Source: Schauerella fraxinea (GTDB lineage Bacteria; Pseudomonadota; Gammaproteobacteria; Burkholderiales; Burkholderiaceae_B). Taken from it: 64,000 nt of DNA. Below are positions 52,839 through 61,600 of the stretch, in pieces (position 1 is the stretch's first letter; each line of letters begins with the position of its first letter). The notes under the pieces were generated by a model that saw only the letters and a program-made list of their open reading frames with translations, was not told where the DNA came from and did no database searches. The stretch is from assembly GCA_030849945.1 (NCBI GenBank), contig JAVDKK010000001.1, positions 1,364,001 through 1,428,000 of the forward strand. Direction: 5' to 3'. The translations under genes were made by a program, and so were the position numbers.

Positions 52839-53980
52839 ACCAAGCCGCTACGCTGGCCGCACCCCCCAGTCTGCATCCCGCATTGATGACGCGACGCAGT
52901 CTGTTCTCTCCGCAAGCCTGGCTCGGGTTGCTCGCGGCCGTCGCCATCCTGGCCGTGCTGCCGATGGCCAATCTGGTGTTCGCACCCGATCATCCGTTGC
53001 ATATCTCCAGCTATGCCGTCGCCTTGCTCGGCAAGTTCATGTGCTACGCGCTCGCCGCGCTTGCCCTGGATCTGGTGTGGGGTTATGCCGGCATCCTGTC
53101 GCTGGGCCATGGTCTGTTTTTCGCACTGGGCGGCTACGCGCACGGGATGTACTTGATGCGGGCGATCGGGCGCGATGGCGTCTACCAGAGCGATCTGCCG
53201 GACTTCATGGTGTTCTTGAACTGGAAGACCTACCCCTGGTATTGGTGGGGCACGGATCACTTCGCTTACGCCTGGCTGCTGGTGCTGTTGGTGCCGGGCG
53301 TGCTGGCGTTTCTCTTCGGCTACTTTGCTTTTCGCTCGCGTATCAAGGGCGTGTACTTTTCCATCATCACGCAGGCGCTCACCTATGCCGCGATGCTGCT
53401 TTTCTTCCGCAACGATACGGGCTTCGGGGGCAACAACGGCTTCACCGATTTCAAGCGCATTCTGGGGTTCGACATCACCGCGGCGAGCACGCGCGCCGGG
53501 CTGTACTGGATCACGCTGGCGGTGTTGTTCGGCGCGCTGGTGCTGGCTCGCGTCATCACGCAATCCAAACTCGGCCGCGTGCTCACGGCGGTACGCGATT
53601 CGGAAAGCCGGCTGCGCTTCATCGGCTACGACCCGCTCGGCTTCAAGCTTTTCGTCTGGACGTTATCAGCCGTGCTGTGCGGCATTGCGGGTGCCCTGTA
53701 TGTGCCGCAGGTCGGCATCATCAACCCGGGCGAAATGTCGACCGAAAACTCGATCGAGATGGTGATCTGGGTGGCCACGGGCGGGCGCGGCACGTTGATC
53801 GGCCCCATCATCGGCGCGGGCGCTGTCAATGGATTGAAAACGTGGTTCACCAGCGTGCTGCCCGAATACTGGCTGTATTGCCTGGGATTGATTTTCGTAT
53901 TGGTGACGTTGTTTCTGCCGCAGGGCATCGTCGGCCTGGTTCGCCGCATCATGCGGCATCGTGAGGAGCGCCGCGTATGA
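52835..53980 (+). CDS. urtC: Urea ABC transporter permease UrtC
   Basis: 381 residues, LivM-type permease of about ten helices. LAALALDLVWGYAGILSLGHG and NNGFTDFKRILGFDI are UrtC hallmarks; FLPQGIVGLVRR closes the domain. Overlaps urtB and urtD by four bases each. Confidence 0.96.
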   Translation: MNQAATLAAPPSLHPALMTRRSLFSPQAWLGLLAAVAILAVLPMANLVFAPDHPLHISSYAVALLGKFMCYALAALALDLVWGYAGILSLGHGLFFALGGYAHGMYLMRAIGRDGVYQSDLPDFMVFLNWKTYPWYWWGTDHFAYAWLLVLLVPGVLAFLFGYFAFRSRIKGVYFSIITQALTYAAMLLFFRNDTGFGGNNGFTDFKRILGFDITAASTRAGLYWITLAVLFGALVLARVITQSKLGRVLTAVRDSESRLRFIGYDPLGFKLFVWTLSAVLCGIAGALYVPQVGIINPGEMSTENSIEMVIWVATGGRGTLIGPIIGAGAVNGLKTWFTSVLPEYWLYCLGLIFVLVTLFLPQGIVGLVRRIMRHREERRV

Positions 53981-54828
53981 CATTGCATCCTGCCGCCGAG
54001 CGCGATGCGCAATCGCTCACCGAAGGTGGCCCCAGCGGCGAGGCCGGCTATGGCCGGGTGCGCCCGGCCGGTGTGGATACATCCCACGGCGCCATCCTGT
54101 ATCTGGAAGACATCACGGTGAGCTTCGACGGGTTCAAGGCACTCAACAACTTGAGCCTGGATATCGGCGTGGGCGAGTTGCGTTGCGTGATCGGCCCCAA
54201 CGGCGCCGGCAAGACCACGATGATGGACGTGATCACCGGCAAGACGCGGCCGACGGGCGGTACGGTGTTCTTCGGCCAGAACATCGATCTCACTACCCTG
54301 AACGAAGCGCAGATTGCCGATGCCGGGATCGGCCGCAAGTTTCAACGGCCCACGGTGTTCGAAAACCATACCGTGTTCGAGAACCTCGAACTCGCGATGA
54401 AGATGAACAAGGGCGTGCGCTCGACGCTCTTCGCCAGGCTGTCAAGCGAACAGCAGGATCGCATCTCGGACACGCTCGCGCTCATTCGCCTCACGCCGGA
54501 AATCTGGCGCATGGCGGGCTTGCTGTCGCACGGGCAAAAGCAGTGGCTGGAGATCGGCATGCTGTTGATGCAGGAGCCGCAACTGTTGCTCCTCGATGAA
54601 CCGGTGGCTGGGATGACCGATGCCGAAACCGAACGTACCGGCGAACTGCTCAACGAGTTGCGCGGCAAGCATTCGCTGATGGTGGTGGAGCACGACATGG
54701 ATTTCGTCACGCAGATCGCCGGCCCCGGCAAAGTCACGGTGCTGCACGAAGGCGCGGTATTGGCTGAAGGCACGATGGCGCATGTGCAGGCCGATCCGCG
54801 TGTGATCGAAGTTTATCTGGGACGCTGA
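53977..54828 (+). CDS. urtD: Urea ABC transporter ATPase UrtD
   Basis: 283 residues. A ~40-residue hydrophilic extension precedes ILYLEDITVSFDGFKALNNL. Walker A GPNGAGKTT, Q-loop region RKFQRPTVFENHTVFEN, LLSHGQKQWLEIGMLL (signature with Ser-His-Gly-Gln, normal for UrtD), Walker B LLLLDEPVAGM. LivG-like ATPase of the urea importer. Confidence 0.96.
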   Translation: MTLHPAAERDAQSLTEGGPSGEAGYGRVRPAGVDTSHGAILYLEDITVSFDGFKALNNLSLDIGVGELRCVIGPNGAGKTTMMDVITGKTRPTGGTVFFGQNIDLTTLNEAQIADAGIGRKFQRPTVFENHTVFENLELAMKMNKGVRSTLFARLSSEQQDRISDTLALIRLTPEIWRMAGLLSHGQKQWLEIGMLLMQEPQLLLLDEPVAGMTDAETERTGELLNELRGKHSLMVVEHDMDFVTQIAGPGKVTVLHEGAVLAEGTMAHVQADPRVIEVYLGR

Positions 54829-54829
54829 C

Positions 54830-55528
54830 ATGCTCGAGGTCAATCATATCGACCAGTATTACGGTGGCAGCCACACGCTGCGCGACGTATCGCTTACCGT
54901 TCGCTCAGGCGAAGTGATGGCGCTCTTGGGGCGTAATGGCGTGGGCAAGACCACGCTCTTGAAATGCTTGATGGGCGTGCTGCCCGTTGCGGCGGGCGAC
55001 GTGCGTTTCGAAGGGGCCGACATCACCCGTCTCGCACCGCACCGGCGCGCGGCGCGCGGCATGGCTTATGTACCGCAGGGGCGCGACATCTTCGCGCGGC
55101 TCACGGTAGAAGAAAATATTCTGATGGGCATGGCCACGCGCAGCGGGCGCGACGCGCGGCGCATCAAGGGCGAAATCTTCGAGCTGTTTCCGGTGCTGCG
55201 CACGATGCTCGCCCGGCGGGGCGGCGATCTGTCGGGTGGCCAGCAACAGCAGTTGGCGATCGCGCGGGCGCTGGTGGCCGAGCCCAAGCTCATCATCCTG
55301 GACGAGCCCACCGAGGGCATCCAGCCGTCGATCATCAAAGATATCGCCAACGTGATTCGCCTGCTGCGCCAACGCGGCGATATCGCGATTCTGCTGTGCG
55401 AGCAGTATTTCGATTTCGCGCGCGAACTGGCCGATCAATTCGTGGTGCTGTCACGGGGCGAAGTGGTCGCCAGCGGCGATCGCACGCATATCGACGGCGA
55501 CGACGTGCGCCGCCATTTGTCGGTATGA
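54830..55528 (+). CDS. urtE: Urea ABC transporter ATPase UrtE
   Basis: 232 residues. Walker A GRNGVGKTT, signature LSGGQQQQLAIARAL, Walker B LIILDEPTEGIQPS, and LCEQYFDFARELADQ near the end, all typical of UrtE (LivF-like). It starts one base after urtD and ends the urt operon; a strong hairpin follows. Confidence 0.96.
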   Translation: MLEVNHIDQYYGGSHTLRDVSLTVRSGEVMALLGRNGVGKTTLLKCLMGVLPVAAGDVRFEGADITRLAPHRRAARGMAYVPQGRDIFARLTVEENILMGMATRSGRDARRIKGEIFELFPVLRTMLARRGGDLSGGQQQQLAIARALVAEPKLIILDEPTEGIQPSIIKDIANVIRLLRQRGDIAILLCEQYFDFARELADQFVVLSRGEVVASGDRTHIDGDDVRRHLSV

Positions 55529-55540
55529 ACGATTTGTAGT

Positions 55541-55568
55541 GCTGCTCGGTTCGGCGGAACCCAGCAGC
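55541..55568. terminator. Hairpin between convergent urtE and the tartrate dehydrogenase-like gene
   Basis: Twelve-base arms (GCTGCTCGGTTC and its complement with one mismatch) around GGCG, 13 bases after the urtE stop. No T-run follows on either strand, so it may be a weak or factor-assisted bidirectional terminator or a 3'-end stabiliser. Confidence 0.45.
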
Positions 55569-55614
55569 GCCTCGGGCTTGCCGCAAGACGCAGCAAGACC
55601 GTTATCAGGCCGCC

Positions 55615-56727
55615 TCAGGCCGCGACGAGCTTGGCGATGGCCGCGCCCACATCCGACGTCTTCGCGCTGCCTTTCAGGTCGGGCGTGATCGGGCCATCGC
55701 GCAAGACCGTTTCGATGGCTTGCATGATGGCAGCGAATGCCGCATCGGTGCGTTGCTGCACGTCGCCGCCGGCGCCCTGACCGAGAAACTCCAGCATCAT
55801 GGCGCCCGACCAGATCATCGCGATCGGGTTGGCGATGCCCTTGCCATAGATATCCGGCGCTGAACCGTGTACCGGCTCGAAGAGCGACGGAAAGTCGCGA
55901 TCGGGATTCAGGTTGGACGAAGGCGCGATGCCGATCGTGCCGGCGCAGGCTGGGCCCAGATCGGACAGGATGTCGCCAAACAGATTGGACGCCACCACCA
56001 CATCGAAGCGATCCGGTTGCAGCACGAAGCGTGCGCTCAGAATATCGATGTGCTGTTTATCGGTGGTGATCTCGGGATACTGCGCGGCCATCAGTTCGGC
56101 GCGCTCATCCCAGTAGGGCATGCTGATGGCGATGCCGTTCGACTTGGTGGCCACAGTTACGTGCTTGCGGGCGCGGCGCTGGGCTTGCTCGAACGCGAAG
56201 CGCAGCACGCGGTCGGTACCGATGCGCGTGAAAATCGATTCCTGCAGCACGATCTCGCGATCGGTGCCTTCAAACATACGGCCGCCCACCGAGCTGTATT
56301 CGCCTTCGGTGTTTTCGCGCACGACCAGAAAGTCGATGTCGCCGGGCTTGCGGTTGGCCAGCGGGCAGGGCACGCCGTCGAACAATCGCACCGGGCGCAG
56401 ATTGATGTACTGGTCGAATTCGCGGCGAAATTTCAGCAGCGATCCCCACAGCGAGATGTGGTCGGGCAGCAGATCGGGCCAGCCCACCGCGCCAAAGTAG
56501 ATGGCATCGCAGTTGCCGATCTGATCTTTCCAGTCATCGGGCATCATCTGCCCGTGCACCTTGTGATAGTCGCAACTGGCCCATTCGATGTGTTGGAAAT
56601 CGAAGGTCAGGCCAAAGCGTTTGCCGGCGGCTTCGAGCACGCGCAGGCCTTCGGGCATGACTTCCTTGCCGATCCCGTCGCCGGGGATCACTGCAATGCG
56701 AAACGGTTTTGCTGCGGGGGTGGCCAC
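55615..56727 (-). CDS. Tartrate/D-malate dehydrogenase-like (isopropylmalate dehydrogenase family)
   Basis: 370 residues. Beta-decarboxylating dehydrogenase: IAVIPGDGIGKEVMPEGL, the WGSLLKFRREFDQYINLRPV segment whose Leu/Phe pattern differs from LeuB, VVRENTEGEYSSVGG, and NLFGDILSDLGPACAGTIG (Mg2+-binding Asp residues). The pattern fits the TtuC tartrate dehydrogenase/decarboxylase and DmlA D-malate group, not leucine synthesis. No leu or ttu genes are nearby, so the precise substrate is inferred. Confidence 0.87.
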   Translation of the reverse strand: MATPAAKPFRIAVIPGDGIGKEVMPEGLRVLEAAGKRFGLTFDFQHIEWASCDYHKVHGQMMPDDWKDQIGNCDAIYFGAVGWPDLLPDHISLWGSLLKFRREFDQYINLRPVRLFDGVPCPLANRKPGDIDFLVVRENTEGEYSSVGGRMFEGTDREIVLQESIFTRIGTDRVLRFAFEQAQRRARKHVTVATKSNGIAISMPYWDERAELMAAQYPEITTDKQHIDILSARFVLQPDRFDVVVASNLFGDILSDLGPACAGTIGIAPSSNLNPDRDFPSLFEPVHGSAPDIYGKGIANPIAMIWSGAMMLEFLGQGAGGDVQQRTDAAFAAIMQAIETVLRDGPITPDLKGSAKTSDVGAAIAKLVAA

Positions 56728-56863
56728 GATTGTCTACTCCTTGAGAAGTCGGGGGATGGCGATGCCGCGACTGACGGCGTCGCGGCGGCCGGTGTTGCAT
56801 CGATCGCTTCTGCGGCGACGTATGCGCTGCGCGGCGGCTGCCGCGCCGTTGTTGTATCGAACG

Positions 56864-57286
56864 TTATTCGGCGAGCGCCGCGCGAATCTTCTGCGCGTTG
56901 GCTTCGAGCACGGCGCTGTCGGCCATGGTCGTGGCGTGATCGCGATAGGTGCGGCCGGGGTGGCGGGGGATGACGTGAAAGTGGCAGTGCGGCACCGTCT
57001 GGCCGGCAGCCTCGCCATTCATTTGCGCCACATAGATGCCGGGCGCCTGCATGGCGGTTTTCACAGCGCGGGCCAGCCGTTGCGTGGTCAGAATGGTGGC
57101 CTGCAAGGCGTCGGCCGGCACATCCATCAACGTGGCGGCGGCGGCCTTCGGGATGATCAGCACGTGGCCATCCGTTTGCGGCATGATGTCCATGAAGGCG
57201 AGCGTGGCGTCGTCCTCATACACTTTCACGCAGGGCGCTTCGCCGCGCAGGATCTTTGCAAAGATATTGTTGGGGTCGTAACTCAT
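56864..57286 (-). CDS. HIT family nucleotide-binding hydrolase
   Basis: 140 residues. The histidine triad H-x-H-x-H appears as PHCHFHVIPR; NIFAKILRGEAPCVKVYEDD and DIMPQTDGHVLIIPK are typical of HinT/HIT proteins that hydrolyse nucleoside phosphoramidates or Ap4A-like compounds. A short inverted repeat lies 31 bases upstream of its start. Confidence 0.93.
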   Translation of the reverse strand: MSYDPNNIFAKILRGEAPCVKVYEDDATLAFMDIMPQTDGHVLIIPKAAAATLMDVPADALQATILTTQRLARAVKTAMQAPGIYVAQMNGEAAGQTVPHCHFHVIPRHPGRTYRDHATTMADSAVLEANAQKIRAALAE

Positions 57287-57316
57287 CGGCCGTTGTCCTC
57301 AATACTGGCAGGTCCA

Positions 57317-57347
57317 TCAGCGGCGACTATACCTTAGTCGCCGATGA
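57317..57347. other. Inverted repeat upstream of the HIT gene
   Basis: CGGCGACT (57321-57328) and AGTCGCCG (57336-57343) around ATACCTT, extended by three more paired bases on each side after one mismatch. Between the HIT gene start and the kynB stop, both leftward. Operator or hairpin; no T-run. Confidence 0.5.
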
Positions 57348-57358
57348 GAATTGCACCG

Positions 57359-57988
57359 CTATCGCAGGGCGCGCAGCACGGCGCGTACGGGACTGGCGTC
57401 GGCGTCGGCCAGGGCCAGGGGCAGGGCAATCAGCTCGTAGTCGCCCGCCGGCACGGCATCCAGCACCAGGTTTTCCAGCACGCGCATATCGTGTTGGCGC
57501 AGGCGGTGATGGCTGTCCAGCGTTTTGCTCGAGCCCGGGTCGACGCTGGGGGTGTCGATCCCGACGAGTCGCACGCCCCGTTCAGCGAGCCAATCCAGCG
57601 TTTCCGGCGCGAAGGCGGCGAAGCGGTCGCGCCAGGCATCGACGGCCGCGCACTGCTCGGTGCGCACCAGCACGCGCGGCGGCAGCGCAGCAGCGGCATG
57701 TTGCAGATCGGCGATCTCGATGAGGGGGTGTACGCCGATTGCGTGAATCACCCGGCATACGCCCAGAAACGGCTCCAGCGCCACCTCACCGATGGGGGTG
57801 CCCTTCGCGTCGTAGTGCAACGGCGCATCGGCGTGCGCGCCCACATGAGGCGAGAGGCGGATCTCGCTGACGTTGACCGGGCAGTCCGGGCCGATGGTCC
57901 ATTTCCACTGCTGCGAAAACGGCGTGTCGCCCGGAAAAACGGGCGAGGTCGCACGCACGGGCGGTGAGATATCCCAGAGCCTTGTCAT
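57359..57988 (-). CDS. kynB: Kynurenine formamidase
   Basis: 209 residues from the ATG at 57988 (AGGAATT upstream). Cyclase-fold metal enzyme that hydrolyses N-formylkynurenine to kynurenine. WDISPPVRATSPVFPGDTP, HVGAHADAPLHY (H-x-G-x-H-x-D zinc-binding motif) and LVGIDTPSVDPGSSKTLDSH are KynB-specific. It is divergent from kynU-kynA copy 2 with 140 bases between, making a complete tryptophan-to-anthranilate set with them. Confidence 0.95.
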   Translation of the reverse strand: MTRLWDISPPVRATSPVFPGDTPFSQQWKWTIGPDCPVNVSEIRLSPHVGAHADAPLHYDAKGTPIGEVALEPFLGVCRVIHAIGVHPLIEIADLQHAAAALPPRVLVRTEQCAAVDAWRDRFAAFAPETLDWLAERGVRLVGIDTPSVDPGSSKTLDSHHRLRQHDMRVLENLVLDAVPAGDYELIALPLALADADASPVRAVLRALR

Positions 57989-58010
57989 ATCCAATTCCTG
58001 CGCGAAATGA

Positions 58011-58022
58011 TTTAAGCTTAAA
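58011..58022. promoter_or_regulatory. Palindrome TTTAAGCTTAAA between kynB and kynU, candidate operator
   Basis: A perfect 12-bp palindrome, AT-rich in a G+C-rich setting, 23 bases before the kynB start and 107 before kynU. Size and sequence resemble MarR- or Lrp-type operators; a shared regulator of both directions is inferred. Confidence 0.5.
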
Positions 58023-58128
58023 GTATGCCTGCGGTCGCATTCGACGCCAAGCGTCAAGCGCCGCGCACCGCTCAATCAATGAGGGCGTGGTTGCGGCATC
58101 GACCACCCTGTTTTACCGGAAAAACGTC

Positions 58129-59388
58129 ATGACGATCGACGAGTCAACGTGTGCGGCGCGCGACGCGGCAGACCCGCTGCGCAGCTTGCGCGACAACTTC
58201 GTACTCAATCCCGATGAAGTGTACTTGGACGGCAATTCGTTGGGCGTGCTGCCGCGAGCCACCGCGGCGCGCATGCAGGACGTCATCGCGCAAGAGTGGG
58301 GCGACGGCCTGATCCGCAGTTGGAATACTGCCGGCTGGATCGACCTGCCGCAGCGCGTGGGCAACAAGATCGCACGACTGGTCGGGGCAGCGGAGGGCGA
58401 ATTGATCGTCGCCGATTCCACCTCGGTCAACCTGTATAAGGCGCTGTCGGCCGCGTGCGCGCTGGCCAGGCAGGCTGGGCGCGGCGGCAAACGCATCGTG
58501 AGCGAGCGCAGCAACTTTCCCACCGATCTGTACATTGCCGAATCGCTGGCGCGCGAGCAAGGTTTCACGCTCGATCTGATCGAACCTGATGACATTCTGG
58601 GCACGCTGGACGATACCGTGGCGGTGTTGCTGCTCACGCACGTCAACTATCGTACCGGCCGGATGCACGATATGGCCGGCATCACGGCGGCCGCCCATCG
58701 CGCCGGTGCGCTCACGATCTGGGATCTGGCGCATTCGGCAGGCGCCGTACCCGTCGACCTGAATGGCGCGGACGCGGATTTCGCGATCGGTTGCGGCTAC
58801 AAATATCTGAATGGCGGCCCGGGCGCACCCGCATTCGTGTGGGTGCATCGCCGTCACGCCGAGGCCGCCACGCAGCCGTTGTCGGGATGGATGGGCCACG
58901 CCGCGCCTTTCGCCTTCACGACCGGCTATGCGCCGGCGCCGGGTATCAACCGCTTTCTGTGCGGCACGCCGCCGCTCCTGTCGCTCTCTGCGCTGGAGTG
59001 TGGGGTGGACAGCATGCTGGCAGCCGAGCCCCTCGGCGGCATGGCTGCACTGCGCGAGAAGTCGTTGGCATTGACGCAACTGTTTATCGAGCTGGTCGAA
59101 TCGCGCTGCGCCGGTCACGGCCTCGAGCTGGCCAGCCCGCGTGACGGCGCCCAGCGCGGCAGCCAGGTGTGTTTCAGTCTGCCGGACGGCGCCTATGCGA
59201 TCGTGCAGGCGCTGATCGCCCGCGGCGTGATCGGCGACTTCCGGGCGCCGGATATCTTGCGTTTCGGCTTTACGCCGTTGTATACGAGCTATATGGACGT
59301 GTGGCGATCGGTGGAACAACTGCGCCAGGTGCTTGAGGGTGGAGAATGGCGTGAAGCGCGCTTTGCGCAACGCGCGGCAGTGACGTGA
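58129..59388 (+). CDS. kynU: Kynureninase, copy 2
   Basis: 419 residues from the ATG at 58129. Same motif set as copy 1: VYLDGNSLGVLP, RSWNTAGWIDLP, DLAHSAGAVPVDL and the PLP lysine in GCGYKYLNGGPGAP. It stands with kynA copy 2 (downstream) and kynB (divergent), so this looks like the principal, self-contained kyn locus. Both copies keep all recognisable active-site residues, so neither looks like a decaying duplicate. Confidence 0.96.
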   Translation: MTIDESTCAARDAADPLRSLRDNFVLNPDEVYLDGNSLGVLPRATAARMQDVIAQEWGDGLIRSWNTAGWIDLPQRVGNKIARLVGAAEGELIVADSTSVNLYKALSAACALARQAGRGGKRIVSERSNFPTDLYIAESLAREQGFTLDLIEPDDILGTLDDTVAVLLLTHVNYRTGRMHDMAGITAAAHRAGALTIWDLAHSAGAVPVDLNGADADFAIGCGYKYLNGGPGAPAFVWVHRRHAEAATQPLSGWMGHAAPFAFTTGYAPAPGINRFLCGTPPLLSLSALECGVDSMLAAEPLGGMAALREKSLALTQLFIELVESRCAGHGLELASPRDGAQRGSQVCFSLPDGAYAIVQALIARGVIGDFRAPDILRFGFTPLYTSYMDVWRSVEQLRQVLEGGEWREARFAQRAAVT

Positions 59389-59405
59389 GCAACCCGGAGA
59401 GCGCA

Positions 59406-60254
59406 ATGACCGAACCCCAAACACCCGCGGATATCGTCCGCGAAGAACGCGCGCAGCTCGATTTCTCGCGCGACATGACCTACGGCGACTATCTCCATCT
59501 GGATGCGCTGCTCACCGCGCAGCATCCGCTGTCGCCCGAACACAATGAAATGCTCTTCATCGTGCAGCATCAGACCAGCGAGTTGTGGATGAAGCTGATG
59601 CTGCACGAGTTGCGTGCCGCGATCGACAACGTGGCGCACGACCGTCTGGCGGCGGCGTTCAAGATGCTGGCGCGCGTGAGCCGCATCATGGATCAATTGG
59701 TGCATGCGTGGGACGTGCTGGCCACCATGACGCCGCCTGAGTATTCGGCGCTGCGACCGTACTTGGCGCGCTCGAGCGGATTTCAGAGCTTTCAGTATCG
59801 CCAGATCGAGTTTCTGCTGGGCAACAAGAATGCGGCCATGCTCAAGCCCCATGCGCATCGCCCGGATCTGCAGGCGCAGGTGCAGGCGGCCTTCGAAGCG
59901 CCTTCGCTGTATGACGAATCGCTGCGGTTGCTGGCGCGTCATGGCATCGGCGTCCCGGCCACCGCTACCCAGCGGGATTGGACGCAACCCTACCAGGCCG
60001 ACCCTGGCGTCGAATTGGCGTGGCTGACCGTTTATCGCGATTCAGAGCGGTATTGGGATCTTTATCAGCTGGGCGAGAAGCTGACCGATCTCGAAGACGC
60101 CTTTCGTCAGTGGCGCTTCCGTCACGTCACGACCGTCGAGCGCGTGATCGGCTTCAAACGTGGCACCGGCGGCACCGGCGGCGTGAGCTATCTGCGCAAG
60201 ATGCTCGACGTGGTGCTGTTTCCCGAGATCTGGACCCTGCGCACCTCGCTGTGA
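59406..60254 (+). CDS. kynA: Tryptophan 2,3-dioxygenase, copy 2
   Basis: 282 residues from the ATG at 59406, chosen because CGGAGA stands just upstream; a GTG at 59385 overlapping the kynU stop is the alternative. Contains DFSRDMTYGDYL, IVQHQTSELWMKLML, YRQIEFLLGNKN and RHVTTVERVIGFKRGTGGTGG. Length is normal for the bacterial enzyme, unlike the extended copy 1. Co-transcribed with kynU copy 2. Confidence 0.96.
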   Translation: MTEPQTPADIVREERAQLDFSRDMTYGDYLHLDALLTAQHPLSPEHNEMLFIVQHQTSELWMKLMLHELRAAIDNVAHDRLAAAFKMLARVSRIMDQLVHAWDVLATMTPPEYSALRPYLARSSGFQSFQYRQIEFLLGNKNAAMLKPHAHRPDLQAQVQAAFEAPSLYDESLRLLARHGIGVPATATQRDWTQPYQADPGVELAWLTVYRDSERYWDLYQLGEKLTDLEDAFRQWRFRHVTTVERVIGFKRGTGGTGGVSYLRKMLDVVLFPEIWTLRTSL

Positions 60255-60395
60255 ACCCGCGCGGGCGGGCACCCGGCCGGCGATGACACCCAGCCCGTCT
60301 CGGCATGCCCCTTGCTGGATTTGCCGCTGCGAGAGTCTCGTCATCGGCGGCGCGAGGCCGCCGTTCGTCATTGTCCGCCATGTCTGGAGAATGCC

Positions 60396-60620
60396 ATGAG
60401 CCTGCCGCGCAATCAGCAGCCCAACGATGCGTCCCGCACCGATCCCCCACCGCCCAAAACGCCGGCCGTAGTGCCTGCCGAGGCGCCGCCGGAATCCACC
60501 GACACCGACCGCGATTCGGGGTTTAATATCCCGCCAGGGGTCGACCCCGATACCGCTCGCGATCCCGGCAATCAAACGCCCGCTGCGCCGAAAACCGATA
60601 ACCGTTCCGGCCGCGGCTGA
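60396..60620 (+). CDS. Small Pro/Asp-rich protein of unknown function
   Basis: 74 residues. GGAG precedes the ATG at spacing six. The sequence is hydrophilic and low in complexity (DPPPPKTPAVVPAEAPPEST, GVDPDTARDPGNQTP), so it is probably disordered. No signal peptide. I do not recognise it; the good ribosome site and its place in a gap of otherwise empty DNA favour a real gene. Confidence 0.55.
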   Translation: MSLPRNQQPNDASRTDPPPPKTPAVVPAEAPPESTDTDRDSGFNIPPGVDPDTARDPGNQTPAAPKTDNRSGRG

Positions 60621-60670
60621 CGGGCCAGCGCTCTCGCGGTACGCCACGCTTCTCTAACGCCCAAGACACG

Positions 60671-61594
60671 ATGACCGAAACTTCTCTCTGCACGATCGAC
60701 CGCATCATGCTCGACGAACTGGTGTGCTGGCGGGTACGCACGCCGCACGGCGAAGCGTGCGTCTCGGAGCAGGGCGCGCATCTGCTGCGTTACCGTCCCA
60801 CCGATCAGCCGCCCTTGGTGTGGTTGAGCGAGCAGGCCGAGTTTCGATTGGGCGAAAGCCCGCGTGGCGGCGTCCCGGTGTGCTGGCCATGGTTTGGCGA
60901 CCTGGCGCGCAATCCACACATCGTGCGCGCCGAAGCCGCCGATATGGACGATCCACCCAAGCATGGGGTCGCCCGCACCTTGCTGTGGAACCTGACCTCG
61001 CAGAGCACCGATGCCGAGGGTGCCACGTTGGTCTTTACGCTCGACCTGCCCGAAGGGTTGGACGGTTGGCCGCACAGCGCACGCGCCGCGCTGACGATGC
61101 GCTTCGACACCGCCGTCACGTTGTCGCTCACCACGCTCAACCGCGGCACCGGGCCGTTATCCATGACGCAGGCGCTGCACACGTATTTTGCTGTCAGCGA
61201 TGTGCATGCGGTGTCGGTCGATGGATTTGACGGCACGCACTACATCGATACGCTGGACGATTGGCGCGAAAAGCCGCAGGCCGGCGCGATTCGCTTTACC
61301 GGTGAAACCGACCGGATCTATCAAGGTTTCGCAGGGCATGCGGTGATTCACGATCCAGGTTGGCAGCGGACGATTCACATCCATACCCAGGGGTCGGCGT
61401 CCGCGATTGTGTGGAACCCGTGGATCGACAAAGCGCGCCGCCTGACGCAGTTCGACGACGAGGCATGGCGTGGCATGTTGTGCATCGAAACCGCGCGCGC
61501 CGCGGCGGACCTGCTGACGCTCGAACCCGGTGAGGCGCACACGTTGTCGGTGCGTCTGACGGTCGAGCCTGACTTTGCTGCGGGTGCGGTTTAA
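60671..61594 (+). CDS. D-hexose-6-phosphate mutarotase-like (YeaD, galactose mutarotase fold)
   Basis: 307 residues, all-beta galactose-mutarotase-like fold. EQGAHLLRYRPTDQPPLVWL, GVPVCWPWFGDLARNP, HGVARTLLW (catalytic-region His), and QALHTYFAVSDV with VWNPWIDKARRL match the YeaD/YMR099c group, which interconvert hexose-6-phosphate anomers. No sugar genes are adjacent. Confidence 0.9.
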   Translation: MTETSLCTIDRIMLDELVCWRVRTPHGEACVSEQGAHLLRYRPTDQPPLVWLSEQAEFRLGESPRGGVPVCWPWFGDLARNPHIVRAEAADMDDPPKHGVARTLLWNLTSQSTDAEGATLVFTLDLPEGLDGWPHSARAALTMRFDTAVTLSLTTLNRGTGPLSMTQALHTYFAVSDVHAVSVDGFDGTHYIDTLDDWREKPQAGAIRFTGETDRIYQGFAGHAVIHDPGWQRTIHIHTQGSASAIVWNPWIDKARRLTQFDDEAWRGMLCIETARAAADLLTLEPGEAHTLSVRLTVEPDFAAGAV

Positions 61595-61600
61595 GCCGTC

